64,000 nt of DNA, taken from the NCBI RefSeq assembly GCF_017696175.1, contig NZ_JAAORE010000001.1, forward strand, positions 496,001 through 560,000. Direction: 5' to 3'. The notes beneath the pieces are model-generated. The model worked only from the letters and a program-made list of their open reading frames with translations, searched no databases and was not told the origin of the DNA. The translations under genes and the position numbers were made by a program. The stretch comes from Prochlorococcus marinus XMU1404 (lineage in GTDB: Bacteria > Cyanobacteriota > Cyanobacteriia > PCC-6307 > Cyanobiaceae). Every line of letters starts with the position of its first letter. The first letter of the stretch is position 1. Below, piece by piece: positions 31,815 to 40,277 of the stretch.

Positions 31815-31962
31815 TCAAGAGCTTGTATTTCAAGCTTGCATAAACTTTTTAATTTAAGAAAGTAATTAATAAGTTCTCTTACAAAATGAACACATTTAAA
31901 AAACTTATATGAATGTTTAAATACTTAAATGGGAATTATGAAAAAAACTTTTAGGGAGTATT

Positions 31963-32331
31963 TTAATTTCTGTAGAAGGAATTTCCTTGACTTATTTTTG
32001 AAAGCTTCCATACATTTCTAGCTATTTTCGTAGCTAATAATCCTGCTCTTTCTAACTTAGATTTTCCTGGTTTAGCTCCAATTAGAGCTGTCACTTCTGA
32101 AGTGGTTAAAGGTGCTCCAGTATTTATAGCTAATTGGGTTAACTCCAATCTATCTCTAAGGTTCTTAAGATTTACTTTCTCAATTTTATCTTCTTCTAAC
32201 CAGCTAAAAGATGGGTCTTTCTGAGATAGTTTTTGCATCAAGCTTAGGCTAACTAATCCAAGAGTTTGATCAGGAGTTAATTCTTTTTCAGTACCAGAAA
32301 CATTTGGTTCTTTTTTTTGAGAAGTTCCCAT
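31963..32331 (-). CDS. Conserved hypothetical protein (orf122)
   Basis: I do not recognise a domain. The 122-residue protein is soluble, with no signal or membrane segment. It has an N-terminal unstructured stretch ([16 protein letters not shown]), a helical middle ([16 protein letters not shown]), a [14 protein letters not shown] segment that looks like a small helix-turn-helix-type motif, and a basic C-terminal helix ([18 protein letters not shown]). These features would suit a DNA- or RNA-binding role. It sits between chlN (same strand, 157 bp downstream) and csoS1D (divergent). Its role in either process is unknown. Confidence 0.7.
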   Translation of the reverse strand: MGTSQKKEPNVSGTEKELTPDQTLGLVSLSLMQKLSQKDPSFSWLEEDKIEKVNLKNLRDRLELTQLAINTGAPLTTSEVTALIGAKPGKSKLERAGLLATKIARNVWKLSKISQGNSFYRN

Positions 32332-32428
32332 AAAAATGCATATCTTTTACTTGAAGTTATCGTTTTGTGGTAAGCATGCAAGTAAATTTAATAGAAAAAA
32401 TGAACCATTATCCGTTATAGTCGCCTCA

Positions 32429-33199
32429 ATGGAACCAACTTCTAGCTTAAACAGAGGAGAACGAAAAAAAGGGAGTTCTCTAGTCACAGGATCTGAGGTG
32501 CAGTCTCAGGCCAATGGTGCTAGCTGTTTTATTACTACCGATTCAGAAAAGTCTCTGGTATCCAGACAAGCAAGTCAAGTTGAGCAAATTGAGTTAAGAA
32601 CATATGTTTTTTTAGATTCTCTGCAACCTCAATTAGCCGCATATATGGGAACTGTTAGTAGAGGTTTTTTACCTATTCCTGGTGATTCATGTCTTTGGAT
32701 GGAAGTTTCACCCGGGATGGCTGTTCATAGAGTTACTGATATCGCACTAAAAGCAAGTAATGTAAGACTTGGTCAGATGATTGTTGAAAGAGCATTTGGA
32801 TCTCTTGCTCTTTACCATAAAGATCAAAGCACGGTTTTACATTCTGGAGACGTTGTTCTAGATGCTATTGGGAGCGAAGTGAGAAAAAGAACAAAACCTG
32901 CTACGAGTTGGACTGAAGTTATTCGAGCGATTACTCCAGATCATGCAGTTTTAATAAATAGACAAAACAGAAGTGGATCAATGATTCAATCTGGAATGAG
33001 CATGTTTATATTAGAAACTGAACCAGCTGGTTATGTTTTAAAAGCAGCTAATGAAGCTGAAAAGGCATCTAATATAACTGTTGTTGATGTTAAGGCAGTT
33101 GGAGCTTTTGGTAGATTAACTCTCGCTGGGAAAGAAGGGGATGTAGAAGAGGCTGCAGCTGCTGCTATAAGAGCAATTGAAGAAATTTCAAATTATTGA
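32429..33199 (+). CDS. csoS1D: Carboxysome shell protein CsoS1D (tandem BMC)
   Basis: Tandem bacterial-microcompartment domain protein that forms trimers stacked as a double disc with a gated pore. With the ATG at 32429 it has 256 residues, matching the CsoS1D described from Prochlorococcus MED4. A flexible N-terminal region (about 1-55) precedes two BMC domains: about 60-150 ([18 protein letters not shown]..., [18 protein letters not shown]) and 160-256 ([20 protein letters not shown]..., [20 protein letters not shown]). The frame is open upstream to 32336, but those residues are not family-like. It is separated from the main cso operon by rdgB on the other strand. Confidence 0.95.
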   Translation: MEPTSSLNRGERKKGSSLVTGSEVQSQANGASCFITTDSEKSLVSRQASQVEQIELRTYVFLDSLQPQLAAYMGTVSRGFLPIPGDSCLWMEVSPGMAVHRVTDIALKASNVRLGQMIVERAFGSLALYHKDQSTVLHSGDVVLDAIGSEVRKRTKPATSWTEVIRAITPDHAVLINRQNRSGSMIQSGMSMFILETEPAGYVLKAANEAEKASNITVVDVKAVGAFGRLTLAGKEGDVEEAAAAAIRAIEEISNY

Positions 33200-33223
33200 G
33201 AATTTTTTAATTTAAACTTTCTT

Positions 33224-33808
33224 TTAACTTAAACCTATCTCTTTTTTTAAAAAAGGTGACATAATTTTTGCAGCTTTACCTCTACTACCTAATTTATTTA
33301 ATTGTGATTGTGAGAGCTCACCGTAAACACAGTTAGACTCTTTTACCCAAAAAATAGATTCGAATTCCCCGTTTGGATATTTGGGGTTCTTAAGAATTTC
33401 TCCCCAGCATATTCCTGTTGTATCTTTAACTAAGTTTCCTGAGGGATCGCACAAAACCATGCAACTTATAAATCTTGCACTCCTATAAGGACTATCAGAA
33501 AGTTCATTAATTAATTTTTTAATTTTCTCATCATTAGTTTTGGCATATCGAGCAGAATAAATTCCTGGCCGACCATCTAAAACATCTACTTCAAGACCCG
33601 AGTCATCAGCTAATGCCCAAGTTTTAGTCTCTAAAGCAGCTGCTTTTGCTTTTAGAAGTGCATTCTCAAAATATGTGTTTCCAGTCTCTTCGACATTTAA
33701 ATATTCTGGTTGCTTCTGAACCTTTAAAGACAAAACATCCAGCATCTCTGAAATTTCAGATACTTTTCTTTCATTGCCACTAGCAATAGTTAGAACTGGA
33801 AGGTTCAA
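33224..33808 (-). CDS. rdgB: XTP/dITP pyrophosphatase (HAM1 family)
   Basis: Removes non-canonical purine nucleotides (dITP, XTP) from the pool to protect DNA. The 194-residue protein has IASGNERKVSEI at the start (Thr/Ser-X-Asn-X-X-K motif), ETGNTYFENALLKAKAA near residue 47, and ALADDSGLEVDVLDGRPGIYSARYA near 67 with the metal-binding aspartate. It ends with LSQSQLNKLGSRGKAA, the S-H-R/G-KA type segment. Position between csoS1D and csoS1A but on the opposite strand is conserved in marine picocyanobacteria as I recall; a functional link is not evident. Confidence 0.95.
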   Translation of the reverse strand: MNLPVLTIASGNERKVSEISEMLDVLSLKVQKQPEYLNVEETGNTYFENALLKAKAAALETKTWALADDSGLEVDVLDGRPGIYSARYAKTNDEKIKKLINELSDSPYRSARFISCMVLCDPSGNLVKDTTGICWGEILKNPKYPNGEFESIFWVKESNCVYGELSQSQLNKLGSRGKAAKIMSPFLKKEIGLS

Positions 33809-33872
33809 AATAACAAATAAATTTATTGTGAATATTATCTTACTTCAAAGCTTGATACGGAGACAGGAAAGG

Positions 33873-33900
33873 TTGAACATTCCACACCTGTGTAGACAGG
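33873..33900. promoter_or_regulatory. Upstream direct-repeat copy and CCTGT hairpin
   Basis: This part of the 328-bp gap between rdgB and csoS1A (33809-34136) holds TTGAACATTCCACA at 33873-33886, repeated exactly at 34105-34118, and a hairpin CCTGT-GTAG-ACAGG at 33887-33900 immediately after it. The gap also holds other dyads. A 90-codon reverse frame there (33840-34112) has no family features and is not called. Confidence 0.45.
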
Positions 33901-33984
33901 GCCTGCCTCGTACGGTAAATAACATAATGTAAATTTTTTCTTAACACAACAGTATGTTTTGATGCACTAACTAATTTGCATAAG

Positions 33985-34027
33985 TATTGACATATCAATA
34001 GTACCAAGGGTGATAAGTTTAACTTAT
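33985..34027. promoter_or_regulatory. Candidate LysR-type operator dyads upstream of csoS1A
   Basis: Two perfect dyads: TATTGA-CATA-TCAATA at 33985-34000 and ATAAGTT-T-AACTTAT at 34013-34027. The second contains a T-N11-A core (34014 to 34026), the LysR-family recognition form. Its centre lies about 68 bp before the predicted transcription start, the usual activator position for LysR proteins such as RbcR/CbbR. The regulator itself is not in this window. Confidence 0.5.
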
Positions 34028-34069
34028 GAATGATAGAAAAAACATTAATGGAGATTTTGTCGAAAACGC

Positions 34070-34081
34070 TTGACTTATAAG
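34070..34081 (+). promoter_or_regulatory. Predicted promoter of the carboxysome operon
   Basis: TATAAG at 34076-34081 could be the -10 element, giving a start near 34088 and a leader of about 49 nt. It overlaps a 10-bp palindrome ACTTATAAGT (34073-34082). A TTGACT at 34070 is too close to serve as its -35. The leader contains the second TTGAACATTCCACA copy (34105-34118). Confidence 0.4.
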
Positions 34082-34136
34082 TACTTAATGAAGCATTCTT
34101 CGAATTGAACATTCCACATTTAGTAATTAGTAGACA

Positions 34137-34448
34137 ATGGCTACAGAAACAATGGGCATCGCTCTCGGCATGATCGAGACACGCGGACTTGTACCTGCAA
34201 TCGAAGCAGCAGACGCAATGACAAAGGCAGCAGAAGTTCGCCTTATTGGTCGTGAATTCGTTGGCGGCGGTTATGTCACAGTATTAGTTAGAGGCGAAAC
34301 AGGCGCAGTTAACGCAGCTGTAAGAGCTGGTGCTGATGCTTGTGAAAGAGTTGGTGACGGTTTAGTTGCAGCTCACATTATTGCTCGTCCTCATAGAGAA
34401 GTTGAACCTGCTCTAGGTAACGGTGAATTTCTTGGTCAAAAGGACTAA
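34137..34448 (+). CDS. csoS1A: Major carboxysome shell hexamer protein CsoS1A
   Basis: Single BMC-domain protein of 103 residues that forms the hexamers tiling the alpha-carboxysome facets. It has EAADAMTKAAEVRLIGREFVG (residues about 23-43), GGGYVTVLVRGETGAVNAAV and a C-terminal HIIARPHREVEPALG. Its sequence is GC-richer than the surrounding DNA, the mark of a highly expressed gene in this genome. It is first in the operon csoS1A-cbbL-cbbS-csoS2-csoSCA-csoS4A-csoS4B. Only one CsoS1 paralog is present, as is typical of Prochlorococcus. Confidence 0.98.
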   Translation: MATETMGIALGMIETRGLVPAIEAADAMTKAAEVRLIGREFVGGGYVTVLVRGETGAVNAAVRAGADACERVGDGLVAAHIIARPHREVEPALGNGEFLGQKD

Positions 34449-34517
34449 TTAAGTAAAGCAAGATTTATAAATTTTGCACAATAATTATTTTCCCTACACA
34501 GATCTAAATTTATCTTT

Positions 34518-35933
34518 ATGAGTAAGAAGTATGACGCAGGGGTAAAGGAGTACAGAGATACCTACTGGACTCCAGAATATGTCCCCCTAGACACCGATTT
34601 ACTAGCCTGTTTCAAATGTACAGGTCAGGAAGGTGTTCCAAGAGAAGAAGTTGCAGCAGCTGTTGCCGCTGAATCTTCAACAGGTACTTGGTCAACAGTT
34701 TGGTCCGAGTTACTTACTGACTTAGAATTTTATAAAGGACGTTGTTATCGAATCGAAGACGTCCCTGGAGATCCTGAAGCTTTCTATGCTTTTATTGCAT
34801 ATCCTTTGGATCTTTTTGAAGAAGGCTCAATTACAAACGTATTAACATCTCTTGTAGGAAACGTTTTTGGATTTAAAGCTCTAAGACATCTACGTCTAGA
34901 AGATATTAGATTCCCAATTGCTTTCATTAAAACTTGCGGTGGTCCACCAAATGGAATCGTAGTTGAAAGAGATCGACTTAACAAATACGGAAGACCTCTA
35001 CTTGGTTGTACCATCAAACCTAAATTAGGATTATCTGGTAAAAACTATGGTCGAGTTGTATATGAATGTCTTAGAGGCGGTCTTGATTTAACTAAGGATG
35101 ATGAGAATATTAATTCTCAACCATTCCAACGTTGGAGAGAAAGATTTGAGTTTGTTGCAGAAGCAGTTAAGCTTGCTCAACGAGAAACTGGAGAAGTTAA
35201 AGGTCACTACCTAAACTGCACTGCTAACACTCCTGAAGAACTCTATGAAAGAGCTGAATTTGCAAAAGAGCTAGATATGCCAATCATCATGCATGATTAT
35301 ATAACTGGTGGTTTTACTGCAAATACTGGATTAGCTAATTGGTGTCGTAAAAATGGCATGCTTCTGCATATTCATAGAGCTATGCATGCTGTTATTGATA
35401 GACATCCAAAGCATGGTATTCACTTCAGAGTTCTTGCAAAATGTTTGAGACTATCTGGAGGAGACCAATTACATACTGGAACCGTTGTTGGAAAACTTGA
35501 AGGTGATCGTCAAACAACTCTTGGTTATATTGACAACTTAAGAGAGTCATTTGTTCCTGAAGATAGATCAAGAGGTAACTTTTTTGATCAGGATTGGGGT
35601 TCAATGCCTGGAGTATTTGCAGTCGCATCAGGTGGTATCCATGTTTGGCATATGCCTGCACTTCTAGCGATCTTTGGAGATGATTCCTGCCTTCAGTTCG
35701 GTGGAGGAACACATGGTCATCCATGGGGTTCAGCTGCTGGAGCTGCAGCTAACAGAGTTGCTTTAGAAGCTTGTGTAAAAGCCCGTAATGCTGGTCGCGA
35801 AATCGAAAAAGAGAGTAGAGACATTCTTATGGAAGCTGCTAAGCATAGTCCTGAATTAGCTATTGCTCTAGAAACTTGGAAGGAAATTAAGTTTGAGTTT
35901 GACACTGTCGACAAGCTTGATGTTCAAGGTTAA
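34518..35933 (+). CDS. cbbL: RuBisCO large subunit, form IA
   Basis: Carboxylates ribulose-1,5-bisphosphate. The 471-residue protein has catalytic Lys167 in TIKPKLG, the carbamylated Lys193 with Asp195 and Glu196 in LTKDDEN, and loop-6 region [11 protein letters not shown] near residue 322. Its start, [20 protein letters not shown], is the form IA type shared with proteobacteria rather than the IB type of beta-cyanobacteria, consistent with an alpha-carboxysome. It is 69 bp after csoS1A. Two perfect hairpins follow it before cbbS. Confidence 0.99.
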   Translation: MSKKYDAGVKEYRDTYWTPEYVPLDTDLLACFKCTGQEGVPREEVAAAVAAESSTGTWSTVWSELLTDLEFYKGRCYRIEDVPGDPEAFYAFIAYPLDLFEEGSITNVLTSLVGNVFGFKALRHLRLEDIRFPIAFIKTCGGPPNGIVVERDRLNKYGRPLLGCTIKPKLGLSGKNYGRVVYECLRGGLDLTKDDENINSQPFQRWRERFEFVAEAVKLAQRETGEVKGHYLNCTANTPEELYERAEFAKELDMPIIMHDYITGGFTANTGLANWCRKNGMLLHIHRAMHAVIDRHPKHGIHFRVLAKCLRLSGGDQLHTGTVVGKLEGDRQTTLGYIDNLRESFVPEDRSRGNFFDQDWGSMPGVFAVASGGIHVWHMPALLAIFGDDSCLQFGGGTHGHPWGSAAGAAANRVALEACVKARNAGREIEKESRDILMEAAKHSPELAIALETWKEIKFEFDTVDKLDVQG

Positions 35934-35947
35934 CTCAAGTTTCGAAA

Positions 35948-35996
35948 TTGAGGAGATTTATTCTCCTCAAACTTATTAAAATCTCGTTTTTACGAG
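35948..35996 (+). other. Two hairpins between cbbL and cbbS
   Basis: Hairpin 1: TTGAGGAGA (35948-35956) and TCTCCTCAA (35962-35970), a perfect 9-bp stem with loop TTTAT. Hairpin 2: CTCGT (35983-35987) and ACGAG (35992-35996), a perfect 5-bp stem with a TTTT loop. Neither is followed by a long T-run, so RNA protection or processing after cbbL is more likely than full termination. Confidence 0.6.
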
Positions 35997-36021
35997 TAAT
36001 TCATTCACATTTTGATTAATT

Positions 36022-36363
36022 ATGCCTTTCCAGAGCACAGTAAGCGACTATCAAACAGTTGCAACCCTGGAAACATTCGGTTTTTTACCACCGATGACCC
36101 AGGAAGAAATATATGACCAAATTGCGTACATAATTGCTCAAGGTTGGAGTCCAGTTATTGAGCATGTTCATCCTAGTGGATGTATGCAAACTTATTGGTC
36201 TTATTGGAAACTCCCATTCTTTGGGGAAAAAGATCTTAACTTGATCGTGAGCGAATTAGAGGCATGCCATAGAGCATACCCTGATCATCATGTAAGAATC
36301 ATCGGATACGATGCTTACACTCAAAGTCAAGGAACAGCTTTTGTAGTTTTCCAAGGCCGTTAA
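36022..36363 (+). CDS. cbbS: RuBisCO small subunit
   Basis: Small subunit that caps the L8 core to form L8S8 RuBisCO. The 113-residue protein shows the family order: FGFLPPMTQEEIYDQIAYII, then WSPVIEHVHPSGCMQTYWSYWKLP, and a C-terminal ACHRAYPDHHVRIIGYDAYTQ. The length is normal for form IA. It sits 88 bp after cbbL. A strong hairpin with a T-run follows 22 bp after its stop, before csoS2, so cbbS may be the last gene of the abundant short transcript. Confidence 0.98.
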   Translation: MPFQSTVSDYQTVATLETFGFLPPMTQEEIYDQIAYIIAQGWSPVIEHVHPSGCMQTYWSYWKLPFFGEKDLNLIVSELEACHRAYPDHHVRIIGYDAYTQSQGTAFVVFQGR

Positions 36364-36385
36364 AGCTACTTATCGTAGTTAATAT

Positions 36386-36419
36386 CTTTCTCCAAAAAAA
36401 TTTTTTGGAGAAAGTTTTT
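36386..36419 (+). terminator. Terminator-like hairpin between cbbS and csoS2
   Basis: CTTTCTCCAAAAAA (36386-36399) and TTTTTTGGAGAAAG (36401-36414) are exact complements, followed by TTTTT at 36415-36419. The inner A:T pairs probably open to make a loop. It has the layout of an intrinsic terminator but lies inside the operon, so partial termination (attenuation) would reduce csoS2 and later genes relative to RuBisCO. Confidence 0.65.
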
Positions 36420-36444
36420 CAAAAGAGTTTCACATTTGAAGATT

Positions 36445-38739
36445 ATGTCAAAAAAAACCAGTAGAGAGATTGCACTTGAAAGAAGAAAGGCGATGAGTGA
36501 TAGCGGTAAAAAAGCTGCTGCTTATTCTTCAACCACCAAAGATAGAGTTCGATCTTCTCAAGATACACAAATTTCTGGGACTCAGTCTTCTTCTAATAAT
36601 CATAATATTTCTAAACCAGCTACAAAGCATATTCCAAAAACTCAGGTAAACAGAAATTCTTCAACAACTTTATCTAGTAAAGAGTTAGTAATAGAGAGAA
36701 GAAAAGCAATGTCTACCCATGGGAAATCAGCTATAACTTCATCCGATAGAACCCGTACTGATGTTAAAAAAGAAAGTCCTGTAAACACAGTTAAATCAAC
36801 TATAAGCAGAAATCAAGAAGTTCAAAATTCACATAATACAGAAATTAAAACATCAAAACCAAACGTTAAAAGAAGAATTAATCAGAAGAGAAAGCCTATT
36901 ACTAATACTAGTAGAGATATTGTTTTAGCGAGAAGAGAAGCTCAATCTAAGCATGGTAAATCAGCAACTAAACAAAATACCAGTGCAGCTTCTTTAGCTA
37001 GAAGGGGAGACCCAGATTTAAGTAGTAGAGAGATTTCTCAGAGAGTGAGAGAGCTAAGAAGTAAAACTGGTGCTACAGGCAAAAAAGGTAATGGTAAATG
37101 TAGACCATGTGGTCCAAATAAAAATGGGTCCAAACAAAATATTGCGGATGCTAGCTGGAAAGTTGGTAAAAGTGAAACTGATTCAGGTCAAATAGTTACC
37201 GGAACACAAGCTAATAGATCTGTAAAAACTACAGGTAATGAAGCAAGTACATGCAGAACTGTCACTGGTACTCAATATATGGGAGCAGAAGTAGTTGACC
37301 AATTTTGTCAAGATAGACAAAGTTATAAACAACCACTTAGATCTACAGTTACCTCTACAACATCAGGTAATAAAGTAACTGGAAATGAAGTTGGTAGATC
37401 TGAAAGGGTCACAGGCGATGAGCCAGGGACTTGTAAAAATCTTACAGGTACTGAATATGTATCTGCTAATCAATCACAGAAGTATTGTGGCGATGTTCCA
37501 AAAAATCCTTCAAAGGTTAAACATAGTACTACAAATGATGGATTAAAAGTATCTGGATCACTTCCAGGTAGATCAACCCTAGTTACTGGAGATGAATCAG
37601 GTTCTGGACATCAATTAACTGGAGATCAATATCTTGGCTCTGAGCCAAATCCAAAAGGTAAAGCATTTGAAAAAGTAGGCAGTTACAACACTCTTAATGG
37701 GAACAATGTAACTGGTACAGGGGTTGGAAGATCAGACCATATGACAGGCAATGAACATGGGAGTTGTAAGAATGTAACTGGCGATGAGTACATAGGATCT
37801 CAACAATATGAGAAGTTTTGCGTTTCAAAACCAAAACCAGAAGCTAGAAAAGTAGGTTTAAGCCTTTCTTCAAAGTCAAATTTAATAAGCGGCACTATGA
37901 CAGGAAGATCAGAAATAGTAACTGGAGATGAACCAGGTTCATGCAAAGTGTTAACAGGAACACCATACGCAGGTTTAGATCAGATTAATGAAAATTGTAG
38001 TACTGAGATTTCAGAAGATATGAAATCCCGAGCAACAGTTAATTCTGGAAATAATTCAAATGCCAGACTTACAGGACAGCAACCAGGAATTGGCGGAGTA
38101 ATGACAGGTGCTAAGAAAGGTGCTTGTAAAAATCTAACAGGTACTCCCTATGTTGGTGGAGATCAGCTCTCACAAGCTTGTGATAATCCTCCACAAGATG
38201 CGGCTTATGCGAATCCGGAAAAGTCGGCAGGTAACTCTTGGAAGGAATTCTCTGTTAAATCACCATCAAGAGATAAATATTCTGAAAAAAATACTCAAGG
38301 TGTTACAGGTAATGAATATGAAAATGGTTCAAAGGTAACAGGACCTTTTGATATGGCAGTTGATAAGGTCACTGGCACTGAAAAATTTAGGTTTGAACCG
38401 AATAAAAATATAACGTATAAACAAAAAATGGAAATTGAAGAGGTTGATCGTGCTGCAAATACACCAGAGAAAAGAGTCGCTTCTAGGATTACTGGTGAAG
38501 GACAATCAGTGGGAAATGTAACTGGTGATGATTGGGATCGTGGTGATAAGGTGACAGGTACAGAGGGAGCTTCTTCAAGAAAGAGAAATCCATCAAGAGC
38601 AGGTTTTATTAGCGCAATGCCCCCTTTAGAGGTTAAGAGAAATGAGGATGTAGAAAAACCGGATTTCTTGGTAACTGGATCTAGTGGTAATACTCGTGAA
38701 GGACAACTTGTTACCTTTTCAGGTGGTGCAAGAGGTTAA
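36445..38739 (+). CDS. csoS2: Carboxysome assembly protein CsoS2
   Basis: Intrinsically disordered scaffold linking RuBisCO to the shell. With ATG at 36445 it has 764 residues. The N-domain has four short basic repeats (about residues 5-24, 77-96, 155-174, 192-212; e.g. REIALERRKAM) that bind RuBisCO. The middle region has six VTG-type repeats (about 250-580), five with a cysteine pair and the third without. The C-domain ends in VTFSGGARG, the conserved shell-anchoring peptide. The in-frame TTG at 36436 is less likely. The frame is continuous and I saw no evident programmed-frameshift site, so a single isoform is expected. Confidence 0.97.
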   Translation: MSKKTSREIALERRKAMSDSGKKAAAYSSTTKDRVRSSQDTQISGTQSSSNNHNISKPATKHIPKTQVNRNSSTTLSSKELVIERRKAMSTHGKSAITSSDRTRTDVKKESPVNTVKSTISRNQEVQNSHNTEIKTSKPNVKRRINQKRKPITNTSRDIVLARREAQSKHGKSATKQNTSAASLARRGDPDLSSREISQRVRELRSKTGATGKKGNGKCRPCGPNKNGSKQNIADASWKVGKSETDSGQIVTGTQANRSVKTTGNEASTCRTVTGTQYMGAEVVDQFCQDRQSYKQPLRSTVTSTTSGNKVTGNEVGRSERVTGDEPGTCKNLTGTEYVSANQSQKYCGDVPKNPSKVKHSTTNDGLKVSGSLPGRSTLVTGDESGSGHQLTGDQYLGSEPNPKGKAFEKVGSYNTLNGNNVTGTGVGRSDHMTGNEHGSCKNVTGDEYIGSQQYEKFCVSKPKPEARKVGLSLSSKSNLISGTMTGRSEIVTGDEPGSCKVLTGTPYAGLDQINENCSTEISEDMKSRATVNSGNNSNARLTGQQPGIGGVMTGAKKGACKNLTGTPYVGGDQLSQACDNPPQDAAYANPEKSAGNSWKEFSVKSPSRDKYSEKNTQGVTGNEYENGSKVTGPFDMAVDKVTGTEKFRFEPNKNITYKQKMEIEEVDRAANTPEKRVASRITGEGQSVGNVTGDDWDRGDKVTGTEGASSRKRNPSRAGFISAMPPLEVKRNEDVEKPDFLVTGSSGNTREGQLVTFSGGARG

Positions 38740-38745
38740 TAAATA

Positions 38746-40275
38746 ATGCCTTTAAGAGGACTGGCTAAAGCCAAGAACTTCACATTGGGGCCAACAGCTC
38801 CAATGAAAACTTTTACGGAAAATATTCATATACAAACTAAAGAATCAAATAATTTTAGAAATTCTGGAAATTCTCACAAATTAACTAATAATATTCAAAA
38901 TGAAAATCTATTTAAGTATGAAAGCAAAATAAAAAGTGATTTTGACAAGATTGTTCCAACTCTTAAGGAAATTGCCCGAATACAACATCATGAAGATTTT
39001 ATAGCAAAGGCTCAGACAATATCTAGAAAAAATTTAGGAATAGATTTACCCCTTCATGTATTAGATAAATCTTGGGTTAAACCTCTTGATATAAGAGCTT
39101 TATATGCATGGTGTTCTTTCAAACAGCATGAGAAACTCAGTGATAATTTTTTTAAAAACGATCCACTTGAAGGTGCTAAAGGAAGTAGGGATGCGGAAGA
39201 TTTTGAGAAATTTCTTTTAGATTGTGGAATACATTTACTTGATATAACTCCTTGTTCAGATGGGAGATTAGCTCATTCAGTTGCTTATGTTATGAGAATA
39301 CCTTTTAGTTCAGTAAGAAGAAGATCCCATGCTGGAGCACTGTTTGATATTGAAAATACAGTAAATCGATGGGTAAAAACTGAACATAAAAGATATAGAG
39401 AGAATATTCCTAATGAAGCTCATAAAGATACTAGGTACTTAAAAGTTGTAACTTATCATTTTAGTTCAGTAGATCCTCTTCATCAGGGATGCGCAGCTCA
39501 TGGAAGTAATGACGAGTTAGCTGCAAGAGAAGGTAGAAATAAACTATATGCTTTCAAAGAGGCTGTAGAGAATAGCTTTTGCTGCGGTGCATCTGTGGAT
39601 TTAATGTTGATTGGACTTGATACAGACACTGATTCATTAAAAATTCATTTGTCAACTAGCGATGGCAATATAGATTTAGAAAAAACTATTTCTACATTAG
39701 ATATTTATAATTCAACGATAAATTTTTCGAAAGAGGATGCAGAGAAAGAAATTTGTCAAATAATTTCTACGAATTCTTCAAAAGATAAACTCCAGGGTCT
39801 GGAAAAATTTATGTATAAATTAATTGTCAATAATATTTCTCAAATTGACTATGTTAAAAGTTTTCATAATGGTTCTTATGAAGATATTGGTCATGCAGAG
39901 AGGTTTATTGGAGTTGGTATTGGTTTCAAAGAAGTTCATCTCAGAAATTTAACTTATTTTGCTCATTTAGATACAGTCGAAGAAGGGGCTCCAGATTTAG
40001 ATGTAGGAGTGAAGATTTTTACTGGATTAAATGTTTCTCAAGATCTACCTATTCCAGTAGTTATAAGATTTGATTACTCTGGCAAAGTACCCGGTGCAAA
40101 AGAGAGAGCAATAAATGATTGTGAAAGAGTTAATAATGCGATATCAATTAGATATAAAGATTTAGTTGATCAAGGTTTTCTACATACTTGCTCTACTATT
40201 AGAGATAGGGACGACATTCATTCCGCCCAAATTATTGGAATGTCTTTAGATAAAAAATCAGAGGAGGCTCACTAG
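38746..40275 (+). CDS. csoSCA: Carboxysomal carbonic anhydrase CsoSCA
   Basis: Beta-type (formerly epsilon) carbonic anhydrase that converts bicarbonate to CO2 inside the shell. The 509-residue protein has the catalytic zinc residues Cys170 in ITPCSDGR (with the Asp172-Arg174 dyad), His238 in YHFSSVDP and Cys249 in HQGCAAHG. The N-terminal ~60 residues are basic and disordered, the part that binds RuBisCO in relatives. The C-terminal domain (about 390-509) is a catalytically dead repeat of the fold. It is 6 bp after csoS2 and 2 bp before csoS4A. Confidence 0.98.
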   Translation: MPLRGLAKAKNFTLGPTAPMKTFTENIHIQTKESNNFRNSGNSHKLTNNIQNENLFKYESKIKSDFDKIVPTLKEIARIQHHEDFIAKAQTISRKNLGIDLPLHVLDKSWVKPLDIRALYAWCSFKQHEKLSDNFFKNDPLEGAKGSRDAEDFEKFLLDCGIHLLDITPCSDGRLAHSVAYVMRIPFSSVRRRSHAGALFDIENTVNRWVKTEHKRYRENIPNEAHKDTRYLKVVTYHFSSVDPLHQGCAAHGSNDELAAREGRNKLYAFKEAVENSFCCGASVDLMLIGLDTDTDSLKIHLSTSDGNIDLEKTISTLDIYNSTINFSKEDAEKEICQIISTNSSKDKLQGLEKFMYKLIVNNISQIDYVKSFHNGSYEDIGHAERFIGVGIGFKEVHLRNLTYFAHLDTVEEGAPDLDVGVKIFTGLNVSQDLPIPVVIRFDYSGKVPGAKERAINDCERVNNAISIRYKDLVDQGFLHTCSTIRDRDDIHSAQIIGMSLDKKSEEAH

Positions 40276-40277
40276 TT

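Noticed and set aside
32336-32428. Longer CsoS1D beginning at 32336
   Set aside because: The added residues are unlike the family and 32429 gives the known 256-residue form.
34070-34075. TTGACT as a -35 box for csoS1A
   Set aside because: It abuts the candidate -10 and no -10-like hexamer lies at the correct 16-18 bp spacing downstream.
33840-34112. A 90-codon reverse-strand frame in the rdgB-csoS1A gap
   Set aside because: No family features and it covers the promoter dyads and -10 of csoS1A; judged a chance frame.
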